From positions 1-29,026 of the forward strand of contig JBFFGE010000038.1 of assembly GCA_041557595.1 (NCBI GenBank): a DNA stretch of 29,026 nt. The letters run 5' to 3'. The notes under the pieces are model-generated. The model saw only the letters and a program-made list of their open reading frames with translations, did no database searches and was not told the origin of the DNA. The DNA comes from JAOTYV01 sp041557595. GTDB lineage: Bacteria; Pseudomonadota; Alphaproteobacteria; UBA8366. Position 1 is the stretch's first letter. Every line of letters begins with the position of its first letter. A program made the translations under genes and the position numbers. Positions 17,020 to 25,389 of the stretch are shown here, piece by piece.

Positions 17020-17985
17020 ATGACACCCGCCAAAATAAAAAAATTAGCGCTGTTCGCGCTGAAGGCATCGGTCACGGTGTTCCTCATTTGGCTGGTCGTT
17101 CGCAATATCGATCTCGCGGACACGGTTCGACGGGTGCGATCCGTTCCGCTGTGGGTAATCCCGGTCACGCTTGGATTGATATTCATTCAATTCGCGATGG
17201 GAATTTGGCGTTGGCGGATCATCATTGCGCAATTTGGCGAAACTCTGCCGGTGCGGCCGGCCATGCGGTATTTTTTTGAAGGCCAGTTCTTCAACCAGGC
17301 GCTTCCGTCGACGGTCGGCGGCGACGGGGTGCGAATGTTTCGGGCTTTTCGCGGCGGTTTGCGGCTGGAAACGGCGGTCAACGGTGTCATCCTCGACAGG
17401 GTGGTCGGATTGGCCAGCCTGATCCTGCTCGTCGCGCTGGCGCAACCCTTGTTCTACGACCGCATCGAGGATCAGGCGGCGCGCGGGGCGTTCACGGGCA
17501 TTTTTGCAGCCGCCGCCGCCGCGGTGATCGCACTGCTGTTCATGTCCCGGCTTCCCGAGAGGTGGCATCGCTGGGCCATCATACGGGGGGTCGTTGCGCT
17601 CTCCCGCGCCGCTCGGCAGGCCTTCTTGCGGCCGGCGGTGCTCGCGCCGGTCGTGGCGGTTTCCCTGATCGGGCATACACTGGTTATCGGCGTGTTCTAC
17701 TTCCTTGCGATGGGCCTGGGTCTTGCGGTGACGTTTCTCGATTGTTTCACACTTGTGCCGGCGGTGCTGTTGCTGGCCACGATTCCGATTTCGATCGCCG
17801 GGTGGGGTTTGCGCGAAGGGGCGATGGTCGCCGGGTTCGCCCTGATCGGTGTGCCCGCCGGCGGCGCCGCGGCTCTGTCGATCCTGTTCGGGCTCGCGCT
17901 GGTGCTGGCCAGCCTGCCGGGCGGGGTGCTGTGGTTGATGAGCGCCGAACGGCCGTCCGGCGATATCGAGAGCGCGCCAAAATAG
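17020..17985 (+). CDS. Lysylphosphatidylglycerol synthase transmembrane-region family protein (AglD/YbhN-like)
   Basis: Polytopic inner-membrane protein of about 321 residues with roughly eight hydrophobic segments. It belongs to the UPF0104/AglD group, which shares the flippase-like membrane part of MprF but lacks the soluble lysyl-transfer domain. Visible landmarks are WRWRIIIAQFGE after the second helix, the signature LPSTVGGDGVRMFRAFRGG, and SIAGWGLREGAMVAG near the C-terminus. The start at ATG 17020 gives a basic N-terminus before the first helix; the frame upstream is Pro/Arg-rich and unlikely to be protein. Related proteins often sit with cell-surface glycan genes, and here the next genes make GDP-L-fucose. 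A role in lipid or glycolipid handling is inference. Confidence 0.85.
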   Translation: MTPAKIKKLALFALKASVTVFLIWLVVRNIDLADTVRRVRSVPLWVIPVTLGLIFIQFAMGIWRWRIIIAQFGETLPVRPAMRYFFEGQFFNQALPSTVGGDGVRMFRAFRGGLRLETAVNGVILDRVVGLASLILLVALAQPLFYDRIEDQAARGAFTGIFAAAAAAVIALLFMSRLPERWHRWAIIRGVVALSRAARQAFLRPAVLAPVVAVSLIGHTLVIGVFYFLAMGLGLAVTFLDCFTLVPAVLLLATIPISIAGWGLREGAMVAGFALIGVPAGGAAALSILFGLALVLASLPGGVLWLMSAERPSGDIESAPK

Positions 17986-18061
17986 CGATTCCTCCGGTTC
18001 AGCGGTGACCGCTTGACCCCGAATGCCCGCACGGGTAGCACTGACCCGGGGGTCAGCACTC

Positions 18062-19108
18062 ATGAAACGTGCGTTGATAACGGGCATTACCGGCCAGGAC
18101 GGATCGTACCTCGCCGAATTTCTCCTGGAGAAGGGCTATCAGGTGCACGGCATTATCCGCCGCGCCAGCACCTTCAACACGCGCCGCCTGGATCATCTTT
18201 ACCGCGATCCGCATGACAAGACGGCGCGATTGTTCCTGCATTACGGCGATATGTCGGACGGCACCGGATTACGCCGTATCCTAGAAGAGTCGCGGCCGCA
18301 GGAAGTCTACAATCTCGCCGCCCAGAGCCATGTGATGGTGTCCTTCGAGCAGCCCGAATACACCGCCGATATCGACGCGACCGGCACGCTTCGGCTACTC
18401 GAGGCGCTGCGCGATCATTCGACGGGCGCGGCGGCCGAGATCAGACTCTATCAGGCCGGGTCGTCGGAGATGTTCGGCGACGCGCCGGCGCCCCAGAGCG
18501 AGGCAAGTCCCTTCCGGCCGCGCAGCCCCTATGCGGTCAGCAAGGTCGCGGCCCATTGGTATGCCCGCAACTATCGCGAAGCCTACGGCATGTTCATCGC
18601 GAACGGCATTCTGTTCAATCACGAGAGTCCGCGCCGGGGCGAAACCTTCGTCACGCGAAAGATTTCCCGCGCGGTCGGCCGCATCAAGCTGGGGTTGCAG
18701 GACCATCTGTATCTCGGAAATCTCGATGCCCGGCGCGATTGGGGATACACCGGCGACTATGTCGAAGCGATGTGGCGGATGTTGCAGCAGGATGCGCCGG
18801 ATGACTATGTCGTGGCGAGCGGCGAGGCTCATTCCGTGCGGCAATTCCTGGAGACGGCGTTCGGCCATGCGGGGCTGGATTGGCAAGATCACGTGCGGCT
18901 CGACGAACGGTATCTGCGGCCGACCGAGGTCGATCATCTAGTCGGCGACGCGACGAAGGCGCGCGAGTCATTGTCCTGGGCGCCGCGCGTCGGTTTCGAG
19001 GAATTGGTGCGAATGATGGTGGACCACGATCTGGATCTGGCGCGGCGGGAGCGGACCTTGCTGGACGCCGGGCACGATCCGGCAACGGGGGAAGCGTCCG
19101 ATTACTGA
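18062..19108 (+). CDS. gmd: GDP-mannose 4,6-dehydratase
   Basis: NAD(P)-dependent short-chain dehydrogenase that converts GDP-mannose to GDP-4-keto-6-deoxy-mannose. It is 348 residues. The N-terminal Rossmann motif is ITGITGQDGSYLAEFLLEKG (residues 6-25), followed by RRAST. The catalytic Tyr-Lys pair is in SPYAVSKVAAHWY (Y157, K161). The segment NGILFNHESPRRGETFVTRK is diagnostic of GMDs. The start ATG at 18062 is chosen because the fold begins there; a longer frame to 18023 is spurious. It is immediately followed by fcl, one base after the stop, making a two-gene GDP-L-fucose unit for surface polysaccharide. Confidence 0.95.
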   Translation: MKRALITGITGQDGSYLAEFLLEKGYQVHGIIRRASTFNTRRLDHLYRDPHDKTARLFLHYGDMSDGTGLRRILEESRPQEVYNLAAQSHVMVSFEQPEYTADIDATGTLRLLEALRDHSTGAAAEIRLYQAGSSEMFGDAPAPQSEASPFRPRSPYAVSKVAAHWYARNYREAYGMFIANGILFNHESPRRGETFVTRKISRAVGRIKLGLQDHLYLGNLDARRDWGYTGDYVEAMWRMLQQDAPDDYVVASGEAHSVRQFLETAFGHAGLDWQDHVRLDERYLRPTEVDHLVGDATKARESLSWAPRVGFEELVRMMVDHDLDLARRERTLLDAGHDPATGEASDY

Positions 19109-19109
19109 T

Positions 19110-20051
19110 TTGAACCCCGAATCGCGAATCTATGTCGCGGGCCATCGCGGGCTCGTCGGATCGGCCATCCTGCGTCTGTTGCGGGATGAGGGATACCGGC
19201 AGATCGTGACGCGGCCGCGCGCCGAGCTGGATTTGATGAGCCGAAAGGCGGTGGACCGATTCTTCGAGCGTCAGAATCCCGAATATGTCTTCCTGGCCGC
19301 GGCAAAGGTCGGCGGAATCCACGCGAACGCCACCTGCCCGGCGGATTTTCTGTACGAGAATCTGACGATCCAGAACAACGTGATCGACGCGGCGAAGGAG
19401 CACGGCGTCCGCAAGCTGATGTTTCTGGGGTCGTCCTGTATCTATCCCAAATTGGCGCCGCAGCCGATCAAGGAAGATTACCTGCTGACCGGGCCGCTGG
19501 AGCCGACCAATCAGGCCTATGCCCTCGCAAAGATCGCCGGGCTGGAAATGTGCCGGGCCTATCGGCGTCAGTACGATCTGAACGCGATTTGCCTAATGCC
19601 GACCAACCTGTACGGGCCGCGCGACACTTTCGATCTCGAATCCGGCCATGTCGTTCCGGCGCTGATGCGCCGCGCCCATGAAGCGAAACTGGACAATGCG
19701 ACCGAGTTGGTGGTGTGGGGAACTGGCCGGCCGCGCCGCGAATTTTTGCATGTGGATGACCTTGCCGACGCGGCGCTCTTTCTGATGCGGGAATATGACG
19801 ATGAGGCGCCGATCAATGTCGGCGTCGGCGCCGATGTGACCATTCGCGAGTTGGCGCAGACGGTGTGCGACATCGTCGGGTACACGGGGCGGCTGGCGTT
19901 CGATCTCGCCAAACCGGACGGCACGCCGCAAAAACTGCTCGATGTCTCACGGCTCACCGATTTGGGCTGGACGGCAAAGACTGCCCTGCGCGACGGGCTG
20001 GCGGAGACCTATGCATGGTACGTGCAGGAGGGGGGCGCCCGGGCCGCCTGA
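19110..20051 (+). CDS. fcl: GDP-L-fucose synthase
   Basis: NADPH-dependent epimerase/reductase that turns GDP-4-keto-6-deoxy-mannose into GDP-L-fucose, the step after Gmd. It is 313 residues. It shows YVAGHRGLVGSAILRLL (residues 8-24), the family stretch FLAAAKVGGIHANATCPADF, GSSCIYPK with the catalytic Ser/Cys, and YALAKIAG with Y137 and K141. NLYGPRDTFD is also typical. The start is a TTG one base after the gmd stop, in phase with the fold and consistent with translational coupling. No fucosyltransferase or polymer-export gene is in the window, so the polysaccharide itself is not identified. Confidence 0.95.
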   Translation: MNPESRIYVAGHRGLVGSAILRLLRDEGYRQIVTRPRAELDLMSRKAVDRFFERQNPEYVFLAAAKVGGIHANATCPADFLYENLTIQNNVIDAAKEHGVRKLMFLGSSCIYPKLAPQPIKEDYLLTGPLEPTNQAYALAKIAGLEMCRAYRRQYDLNAICLMPTNLYGPRDTFDLESGHVVPALMRRAHEAKLDNATELVVWGTGRPRREFLHVDDLADAALFLMREYDDEAPINVGVGADVTIRELAQTVCDIVGYTGRLAFDLAKPDGTPQKLLDVSRLTDLGWTAKTALRDGLAETYAWYVQEGGARAA

Positions 20052-20138
20052 GTCGGACCGGTGCTGGGCGGCAGGATTTGGGGTCTATGACGGCAATCGG
20101 TTAAGCTTTCTATCCATTTGCCAGGGGAGAGCCGGACC

Positions 20139-21494
20139 ATGAAGCCACAGCGCGTTCGCGAGATCGTTAACAAGTGGATGTTTCCCACCGAGGGCGGCAG
20201 CTATATGGGGGGATTGGAGGATCGTCCGGTCCTGCAATATTCGCGCGGCAGCACGGTCGTCGACACCAACGGAAAATCCTATCTCGATTTCCAGTCGGGC
20301 CAGATGGGCGGCGCGATCGGCCACCAGCATCCCCGGATCGTCGCGGTGATCGAAAAAACCATGCAGTCGATGATGCATTCGACGAACACCATGCTCAACG
20401 TCCCCCGGCTGCGGCTGCATGAAAGACTGGGCAAGCTCTTGCCGAAGCCGCTCGAGAAATCGCTGTTCCTGGTCAGCGGCAGCGATTCGGTCGAAGGCGC
20501 GCTCGACCTCGCGCGCAAGGCGACCGGCGGAACCGACATCATCGGACTCCATGCGGGGCTGCACGGGTCGACGTCGTACCTGACGCGCTCGGTCTCCTTC
20601 AACTGGGACCGCCACAAGCACAGCATCGTCGCCCCGGCGACCGCCTCGATTCTGACGCCGTATTGTTACCGGTGTCCGCTCAACCTCAAATTTCCCAAAT
20701 GCGAACTGCAATGCCTCAAGACCAGCCTCGAATTGGCGGATGCGAATTTCACGACCAAACCGGCCGGCTTCATCGGGGAACCCATCCTCAGCGCTGGCGG
20801 CGTTATCGTGCCGCCCGAAGGGTATTACAAGGCGGTCCGCAAGGCCTGCGACGATCGCGGCATGATGCTGATCTTCGACGAGGCGCAGACCGGCCTCGGC
20901 AAGACCGGCAAACTGTTCGGATACCAGCACGAGAAGGGCGTGAACCCGGACATCATCGCGATCTCCAAGCATTTCGGCGGCGGGCTGCCGATCAGCGCCG
21001 TGTGTGCGACCGCGCCGGTGGCCGAGCGCGCGGTGGCCAATGGCTATTTCGCGACGCGCAGCCACGCCACCGACCCGCTGCTCTGTGCGGCCGGCGAGGA
21101 GAGCCTCAAGATCGTTGTGGACGAGGACATGCCCGGCCGGGCGGCGCGGATCGAACGCCGCATCAAGCGCGCGGTGCGAAAAATGGCCAAGGAATTCGGT
21201 CTGATCGGCGATGTCCGGGGCCGCGGCGTCCTGCTCGGCATCGAGCTGGTCACCGACCGCAAGACCAAGACGCCGGCCAACCTCGAAACGCAGGCGATCT
21301 ATGATTATTGTCTCGACCATGGCCTGATCTTCCAGGTGCGGGGCGTGCGGGCGCTGAAGAACGTGATCCGCCTGGTGCCGCCGATGACGACCACCGATGC
21401 CGAGGTGGACCAGGCGATGTCGATCCTTTATGACGCCTTCAAGGCGGTGAACCGGACGCGCCGGCGGTCGGCGGCGCGGATGGCCGCCGAATGA
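20139..21494 (+). CDS. Class III (PLP) aminotransferase, 2,2-dialkylglycine decarboxylase-like
   Basis: Fold-type I PLP enzyme of 451 residues. The PLP lysine is K277 in AISKHFGGGLP, and LIFDEAQTGLGKTG holds the Asp that contacts the cofactor. The N-terminal YLDFQSGQMGGAIGHQHP resembles dialkylglycine decarboxylase and related omega-aminotransferases. A four-Cys stretch (PYCYRCPLNLKFPKCELQC) in the middle could bind a metal or form a loop staple; it is seen in a subgroup of these enzymes. The start ATG at 20139 has an AGGGGAG site upstream. It is followed within 50 bp by dgcN and dgcA on the same strand, so it probably belongs to the same amino-acid route; the substrate is unknown. Confidence 0.85.
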   Translation: MKPQRVREIVNKWMFPTEGGSYMGGLEDRPVLQYSRGSTVVDTNGKSYLDFQSGQMGGAIGHQHPRIVAVIEKTMQSMMHSTNTMLNVPRLRLHERLGKLLPKPLEKSLFLVSGSDSVEGALDLARKATGGTDIIGLHAGLHGSTSYLTRSVSFNWDRHKHSIVAPATASILTPYCYRCPLNLKFPKCELQCLKTSLELADANFTTKPAGFIGEPILSAGGVIVPPEGYYKAVRKACDDRGMMLIFDEAQTGLGKTGKLFGYQHEKGVNPDIIAISKHFGGGLPISAVCATAPVAERAVANGYFATRSHATDPLLCAAGEESLKIVVDEDMPGRAARIERRIKRAVRKMAKEFGLIGDVRGRGVLLGIELVTDRKTKTPANLETQAIYDYCLDHGLIFQVRGVRALKNVIRLVPPMTTTDAEVDQAMSILYDAFKAVNRTRRRSAARMAAE

Positions 21495-21540
21495 CCAAGC
21501 GCCGGCGCAGCCGATGCGGACCGGCGGGGAGCAGGATATC

Positions 21541-22542
21541 GTGCAAATAGACACCCCCTACCTGATGTTCTTGGGCGATGCGCCCGATCAACTCGCGGCC
21601 AAGACCGCTTTCGGCGTGGCCTATTGGCGGCCGGAAATCTGCGTCGGCCAGTTGCGGCTCGACGGCTGCAATGCTGATGTCGGATTGCCGGATATGACCC
21701 TGGAGGAAGGCGTCGCGGCCGGCGCGCGCACGCTGATCGTCGGCGTCGTCAATCAAGGCGGCGTGTTCGGCGACGATTGGGCGACGACGCTCCACGCGGC
21801 GGTGGAGATGGGCATGTCGATCGCCAGCGGGCTGCACGCCAGTCTCACCGAGATTCCCGGCCTTGCCGAAGCCGCCGCGGCCAAGGGGGTGCAATTGCTG
21901 GATGTGCGCCATCCGACGCAGTCTTTCCAGACGGGAAAGGGGCACAAGCGCAGCGGCAAGCGGCTGCTTACCGTCGGCACGGATGTCTCTGTGGGCAAGA
22001 TGTTCACCTCCCTGTCGCTCGAACGCGAATTGCGTGGCCGCGGCATCAAGGCGGATTTCCGGGCGACCGGCCAGACCGGGATCTTCATCGCCGGCGAGGG
22101 AGTTTCCGTGGATGCGGTGGTGTCCGATTTCATCTCCGGCGCCACCGAGTGGCTGTGCCCGGACAACGATCCGGACCATTGGGATATCGTCGAGGGACAG
22201 GGCTCGTTGTTCCATGCGGCCTATGCCGGGGTCACTCTGGGATTGCTGCATGGCGCGCAGCCGGACGCGATCGTGCTGTGCCATGCGCCCGGCCGCCCGC
22301 ACATGCGTGGCACGCCGTCGATTCAGACCCCGAGCCTGACCGCGACCATGGAGGCCAACCTTACCGGCGGTCGACTGACCAATCCGGATATCCGCTGCAT
22401 CGGCGTTTCGATCAACACGTCGGGTCTCTCGGAAGACGAGACCGCCCGTGTTCTGCAGGCGGCGGAGGAGGAGACCGGACTGCCGGCGGTCGACCCGGTG
22501 AAGCACGGGGTCGGCCGGCTGGCGGACGCGCTGCTGGCATGA
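21541..22542 (+). CDS. dgcN: DUF1611 family protein, DgcN-like (D-glutamate catabolism N-acetyltransferase)
   Basis: About 333 residues. The N-terminal domain begins TPYLMFLGDAPDQLAAKTAFG. The C-terminal domain has a P-loop-like motif LLTVGTDVSVGKMFTSLSLE, then TGQTGIFIAGEGVSVDAVVS and VEGQGSLFH, all diagnostic of DUF1611. Members named DgcN act with the racemase DgcA in D-glutamate use through N-acetyl-glutamate; that function is known for the family, not shown here. Start choice: GTG at 21541 has GGGGAG nine bases upstream and gives a family-like N-terminus; ATG at 21514 would add nine residues. The stop is 10 bp before dgcA. Confidence 0.85.
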   Translation: MQIDTPYLMFLGDAPDQLAAKTAFGVAYWRPEICVGQLRLDGCNADVGLPDMTLEEGVAAGARTLIVGVVNQGGVFGDDWATTLHAAVEMGMSIASGLHASLTEIPGLAEAAAAKGVQLLDVRHPTQSFQTGKGHKRSGKRLLTVGTDVSVGKMFTSLSLERELRGRGIKADFRATGQTGIFIAGEGVSVDAVVSDFISGATEWLCPDNDPDHWDIVEGQGSLFHAAYAGVTLGLLHGAQPDAIVLCHAPGRPHMRGTPSIQTPSLTATMEANLTGGRLTNPDIRCIGVSINTSGLSEDETARVLQAAEEETGLPAVDPVKHGVGRLADALLA

Positions 22543-22552
22543 TCCGGCTGTC

Positions 22553-23533
22553 ATGAAACTGACCGCCAAGCGCGAGATCTGGCCGCTCGCCAACCCGTTC
22601 ACGATTTCCCGCGGCAGCCGGACCGAAACCGAAATCGTTGTTGCGACGGTGACCGACGGCGGCGATACCGGACAGGGCGAGTGCATGGCGAATGCCCGCT
22701 ATGAGGAAACGCTGGAGTCGGTTCTCGCCGAATTGCAAGCGATCGCGCCGCGTGTCGCCGATGGCGCGCTCGACCGGGCGGCCCTGCAATCCGCCATGCC
22801 GGCGGGGGCGGCCCGCAATGCGCTCGATTGCGCGCTTTGGGATTTGGAGGCGAAAAAATCCGGCCGGCCGGTATGGGCGCTCGCGGGCCTGTCTGAGCCG
22901 CATCCGGTCGAGACAGCGTACACGTTGAGCCTGGATTCGGCGGAGAACATGGGCGTGGCGGCGCGCACGCACGCGTACCGTCCGGTGTTGAAGCTGAAAC
23001 TGACCGGCGAAGGGGACCTCGAGCGCGTCGCTGCCGTACGCGAAAACGCGCCGAATGCCCGGTTGATCGTCGATGCCAATGAAGGATGGCGCCCCGAAAT
23101 GGTTGTGCCGTTCTCCCGCGCACTGGAAAAACTGCATGTGCAGTTGATCGAGCAGCCGCTCCCGGCGGGGGCGGATGCGGCGCTCGCCGAGATGGCGCAT
23201 CCGATCCCGATTTGCGCCGATGAATCCTGCCACACGCGCGACGATATCGGCCGGTTGGCCGGTCTCTACGATGTCGTGAACATCAAGCTGGACAAGAGCG
23301 GCGGGCTGACCGAGGCGCTGGCGCTGCGGGATGCGGCTCTCCGCGCCGGTCTCGGTGTCATGGTTGGCTGCATGGTCTCGACCTCGCTCGCCATGGCGCC
23401 CGCCTTGCTGGTCGCGCAAGAGGCTGAATTCGTCGATCTGGACGGCCCGCTGCTCCTGGCGCGCGACCGCGAGCCGCCGATGCGCTTCGACGGCAGTACG
23501 ATTCATCCCGCCGACCCGGCGTTGTGGGGCTGA
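22553..23533 (+). CDS. dgcA: Enolase-superfamily epimerase, DgcA-like N-acetyl-D-glutamate racemase
   Basis: Muconate-lactonizing-enzyme type fold of 326 residues, related to dipeptide epimerases. The capping domain is N-terminal. The barrel carries LKLKLTGEGD with the KxK base, LIVDANEGW (first metal Asp), LIEQPLP (metal Glu), ICADESCH (metal Asp) and VVNIKLDKSGG (second base Lys). All catalytic positions are present, so the enzyme should be active. The gene directly follows dgcN, and this pairing is the known D-glutamate catabolic pair, so N-acetyl-glutamate racemisation is preferred over L-Ala-D/L-Glu epimerisation. It is the last gene of the aminotransferase-dgcN-dgcA unit. Confidence 0.87.
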   Translation: MKLTAKREIWPLANPFTISRGSRTETEIVVATVTDGGDTGQGECMANARYEETLESVLAELQAIAPRVADGALDRAALQSAMPAGAARNALDCALWDLEAKKSGRPVWALAGLSEPHPVETAYTLSLDSAENMGVAARTHAYRPVLKLKLTGEGDLERVAAVRENAPNARLIVDANEGWRPEMVVPFSRALEKLHVQLIEQPLPAGADAALAEMAHPIPICADESCHTRDDIGRLAGLYDVVNIKLDKSGGLTEALALRDAALRAGLGVMVGCMVSTSLAMAPALLVAQEAEFVDLDGPLLLARDREPPMRFDGSTIHPADPALWG

Positions 23534-23557
23534 CCGCGCGTCCGATGCCGATTCTGA

Positions 23558-23580
23558 CGGGTGCGTATGCATACGCCCCG
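23558..23580. terminator. Possible bidirectional terminator hairpin
   Basis: A 14-bp perfect palindrome (GCGTATGCATACGC) is extended by CGGG and CCCG with one bulged T. It lies in the 60-bp gap between two converging stops (dgcA and the lytic transglycosylase). There is no T-run on either side, so it is a weak candidate for factor-independent termination. Confidence 0.35.
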
Positions 23581-23593
23581 GTCGGATGGATCG

Positions 23594-24445
23594 CTATTTC
23601 CGTCGATTGTACGCCCAGGACCGGGCCAGGTTTTGCGCCCGTCGTTGCGCTTTGACGCCGCGGGGCGGCCATTTCGACAGGAATTTCGCGGGCGGCTTGC
23701 TTGAACCGTTTGTCGCGCGGAGGCGCCGGCCTGTGTTGCGCGCCTTGTTGCGATAGGCGCTCAATTTCATCTTATGCGCCCGGTCGATCCGGTGCCCGGC
23801 GCGTTTCAATTTCCGGCTCTTGTCGGTGTTCGTCGCCGGGTACGTCGCGGGACGTACGGCGGTATGCGCAAGCTGCGGCGCGGTTTTCCGCCATTCGTCA
23901 TAGACTTTTCGAACATAGGGTTTCTGCCGCATCGGCGTTGTCGAGTGGTAGCGCTCCACCGCCGCTTTCCAGGATCCGTGTGCGCGTTTCAGCGAAGCGA
24001 GGAATTCCGCGGCGTAGGCGGCGTTGTGCCCCGGGTCGAGCGCTTGCTGCAGGTTCCGGAACGCCTTCGGATGATGCATCAAATTCACCTGCATGCAGCC
24101 GACATCGATGCTGCGGACACCTTGCCGCTGCAAGCGCCTGATTTCGGCGGCCGCCGCGCCTTTGGTCGGGAGATAGAGTCCCTTTCCTTCGGCATTAAGG
24201 GTCCATGGCCAGGCAACCTTTGCCCGGCGCCGACTTTCCCATTGTCCCGATTCGACCCGGGAAATGGCATGCATCAGGCCACGGGTGATGTTGAGGCGGG
24301 CTTCCTGGCGTGCCACGGCGGCTTCGCACAAGCCCCAGCCGGGGTTTGTGGCCGAAACTTTGCCCGGCATAGCGGTTGCGGGTGTGCCGGACAGGGCGGC
24401 GGTGAGCCCGAATATCGAAACGATGGTTCGTCGGTGACGCAGCAT
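23594..24445 (-). CDS. Lytic transglycosylase, SLT domain, exported
   Basis: Peptidoglycan-cleaving enzyme of 283 residues. The N-terminus is basic then hydrophobic (TIVSIFGLTAALSGTPATA), a likely signal peptide. The SLT domain has the catalytic Glu at 65 in HAISRVESGQW, then SIDVGCMQVNLMHHP and YHSTTPMRQKPYVRKVY. The WPWTLNAEGKGLYLPTKG insertion is typical of the alphaproteobacterial SltF-like/VirB1-like subgroup. From about residue 195 on the chain is very rich in Lys and Arg and looks disordered, possibly for binding wall or nucleic acid polymers. It is a single gene converging on dgcA. The upstream side carries the second dispersed repeat. Confidence 0.88.
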   Translation of the reverse strand: MLRHRRTIVSIFGLTAALSGTPATAMPGKVSATNPGWGLCEAAVARQEARLNITRGLMHAISRVESGQWESRRRAKVAWPWTLNAEGKGLYLPTKGAAAAEIRRLQRQGVRSIDVGCMQVNLMHHPKAFRNLQQALDPGHNAAYAAEFLASLKRAHGSWKAAVERYHSTTPMRQKPYVRKVYDEWRKTAPQLAHTAVRPATYPATNTDKSRKLKRAGHRIDRAHKMKLSAYRNKARNTGRRLRATNGSSKPPAKFLSKWPPRGVKAQRRAQNLARSWAYNRRK

Positions 24446-24501
24446 GAAAAAACCTCCCGCCGCGTCTCACGCAAGCGTCATGCCAATCGCCGTCCGGCGG
24501 C

Positions 24502-24606
24502 TAGATCATTCCTTGTTTAAATTGCCTCATATGAAATGGTCTATCTCTTGGTTTTTACGCAAATACGTCGTCGCGAACCGTTTCGGCTCGCTCGGGATTT
24601 GCTCTA
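24502..24606 (-). repeat. Dispersed intergenic element, copy 2
   Basis: Reverse-complement match of the element at 15009-15115 over about 105 bp. The first hairpin is kept: one stem base differs (A to G) but still forms a G-U pair in RNA. The second stem is less perfect here (about 8 of 10 pairs). It lies between the start of the transglycosylase gene and the end of the acetyltransferase gene, with no gene overlap. Two copies with conserved folding and no coding frame suggest a small non-autonomous or REP-like family in this genome. Confidence 0.8.
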
Positions 24607-24619
24607 TCTTTATAGAATC

Positions 24620-24667
24620 GATCAACTTTTCTGCCTTTAATTGATTTCAATTAATGGCAGGTTGATC
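24620..24667. terminator. Hairpin next to the acetyltransferase stop codon
   Basis: Long imperfect palindrome: arms start GATCAAC and end GTTGATC, with CTGCC/GGCAG and TTAATTGA/TCAATTAA inside, one T/A-type mismatch, a four-T bulge and a 2-nt loop. It touches the TAG stop of the minus-strand acetyltransferase gene, where a terminator would be expected. The sequence beyond it is AT-rich but lacks a clean U-run, so termination is likely but not certain. Confidence 0.45.
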
Positions 24668-25200
24668 TAGGGATGTGTTTCGGCGCCCCTGCCGAGCGCC
24701 CGCTGCATCACCACCACGTCGACCCAGTCGCCAAATTTATAGCCGACCGCCGGAAGGCACCCGACCCGGTCAAAGCCGAGGCTGGCATGCAGACCGATCG
24801 AACCGTGGTTCTGGCTGTCGCCGATCACGGCGAGCATCTGCCGCATGCCGAGCCGGGTGCAGCGCTCGATCAGCGCCGTGAGCAGGAGCCGTCCGATACC
24901 CCGCCGGGGCAGCGCCGGATCCACATAGACCGAATCCTCGACGGAGAAACGATAGGCCGGGCGGGGCCGGTACGCGGCGGCATAGGCAAAGCCCACGACC
25001 GCACCGCCGGTTTCATCCGAGACGCATACCAGATACGGCAGGTCGGCATCCCGGACGACGCGCCAGCGCCGGAGCATTTCGGCGGTTTCCGGCGGGCTTT
25101 CCTCGAAGGAGCCGAGACCGTGCAGGACGTGGTGCGCATAGACTCCCTGGATCGCGGAAAAGTCCGCTTCTTCCGCGTCGCGCAACCGCAAGTTGGGCAT
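24667..25200 (-). CDS. GNAT family N-acetyltransferase (phosphinothricin acetyltransferase-like)
   Basis: Acetyl-CoA dependent N-acetyltransferase of 177 residues. The N-terminal part NLRLRDAEEADFSAIQGVYA and GLGSFEESPP match the PAT/Bar and MddA (methionine sulfoximine) subgroup. The acetyl-CoA loop is YVDPALPRRGIGRLLLTALI, and the C-terminal motif is GSIGLHASLGFDRVGCLPAVGYKFGDWVDVVVMQR, also typical. The start is ATG at 25200; the frame stays open far upstream but the domain begins here. The usual substrates are methionine derivatives or glutamate analogues, so it may detoxify such compounds. It is divergent from the response regulator over a 189-bp, somewhat AT-rich gap. Confidence 0.87.
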   Translation of the reverse strand: MPNLRLRDAEEADFSAIQGVYAHHVLHGLGSFEESPPETAEMLRRWRVVRDADLPYLVCVSDETGGAVVGFAYAAAYRPRPAYRFSVEDSVYVDPALPRRGIGRLLLTALIERCTRLGMRQMLAVIGDSQNHGSIGLHASLGFDRVGCLPAVGYKFGDWVDVVVMQRALGRGAETHP

Positions 25201-25389
25201 TGTGCCGTCTAGCTCCCGTGCATCGAATAAAAGCGACTGAATTCCAGTTTGATTGCCTTGGAAGGTATGGAAATGCCGTTCTTTTTTACCCTTTGGAAAG
25301 ATAAGCGACGGTAAAACTAACACAGGACGAAACCAAGCAATTTGTCCGGCGGGCGACCCTGTCGGATCGAAGCAGTCGAGCGACCGTAA

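Noticed and set aside
20085..21554. 489-codon minus-strand frame opposite the aminotransferase
   Set aside because: Shadow of a well-conserved PLP enzyme on the plus strand; no domain of its own.
21439..22686. 415-codon minus-strand frame opposite dgcN
   Set aside because: No domain, and it overlaps three genuine plus-strand genes.
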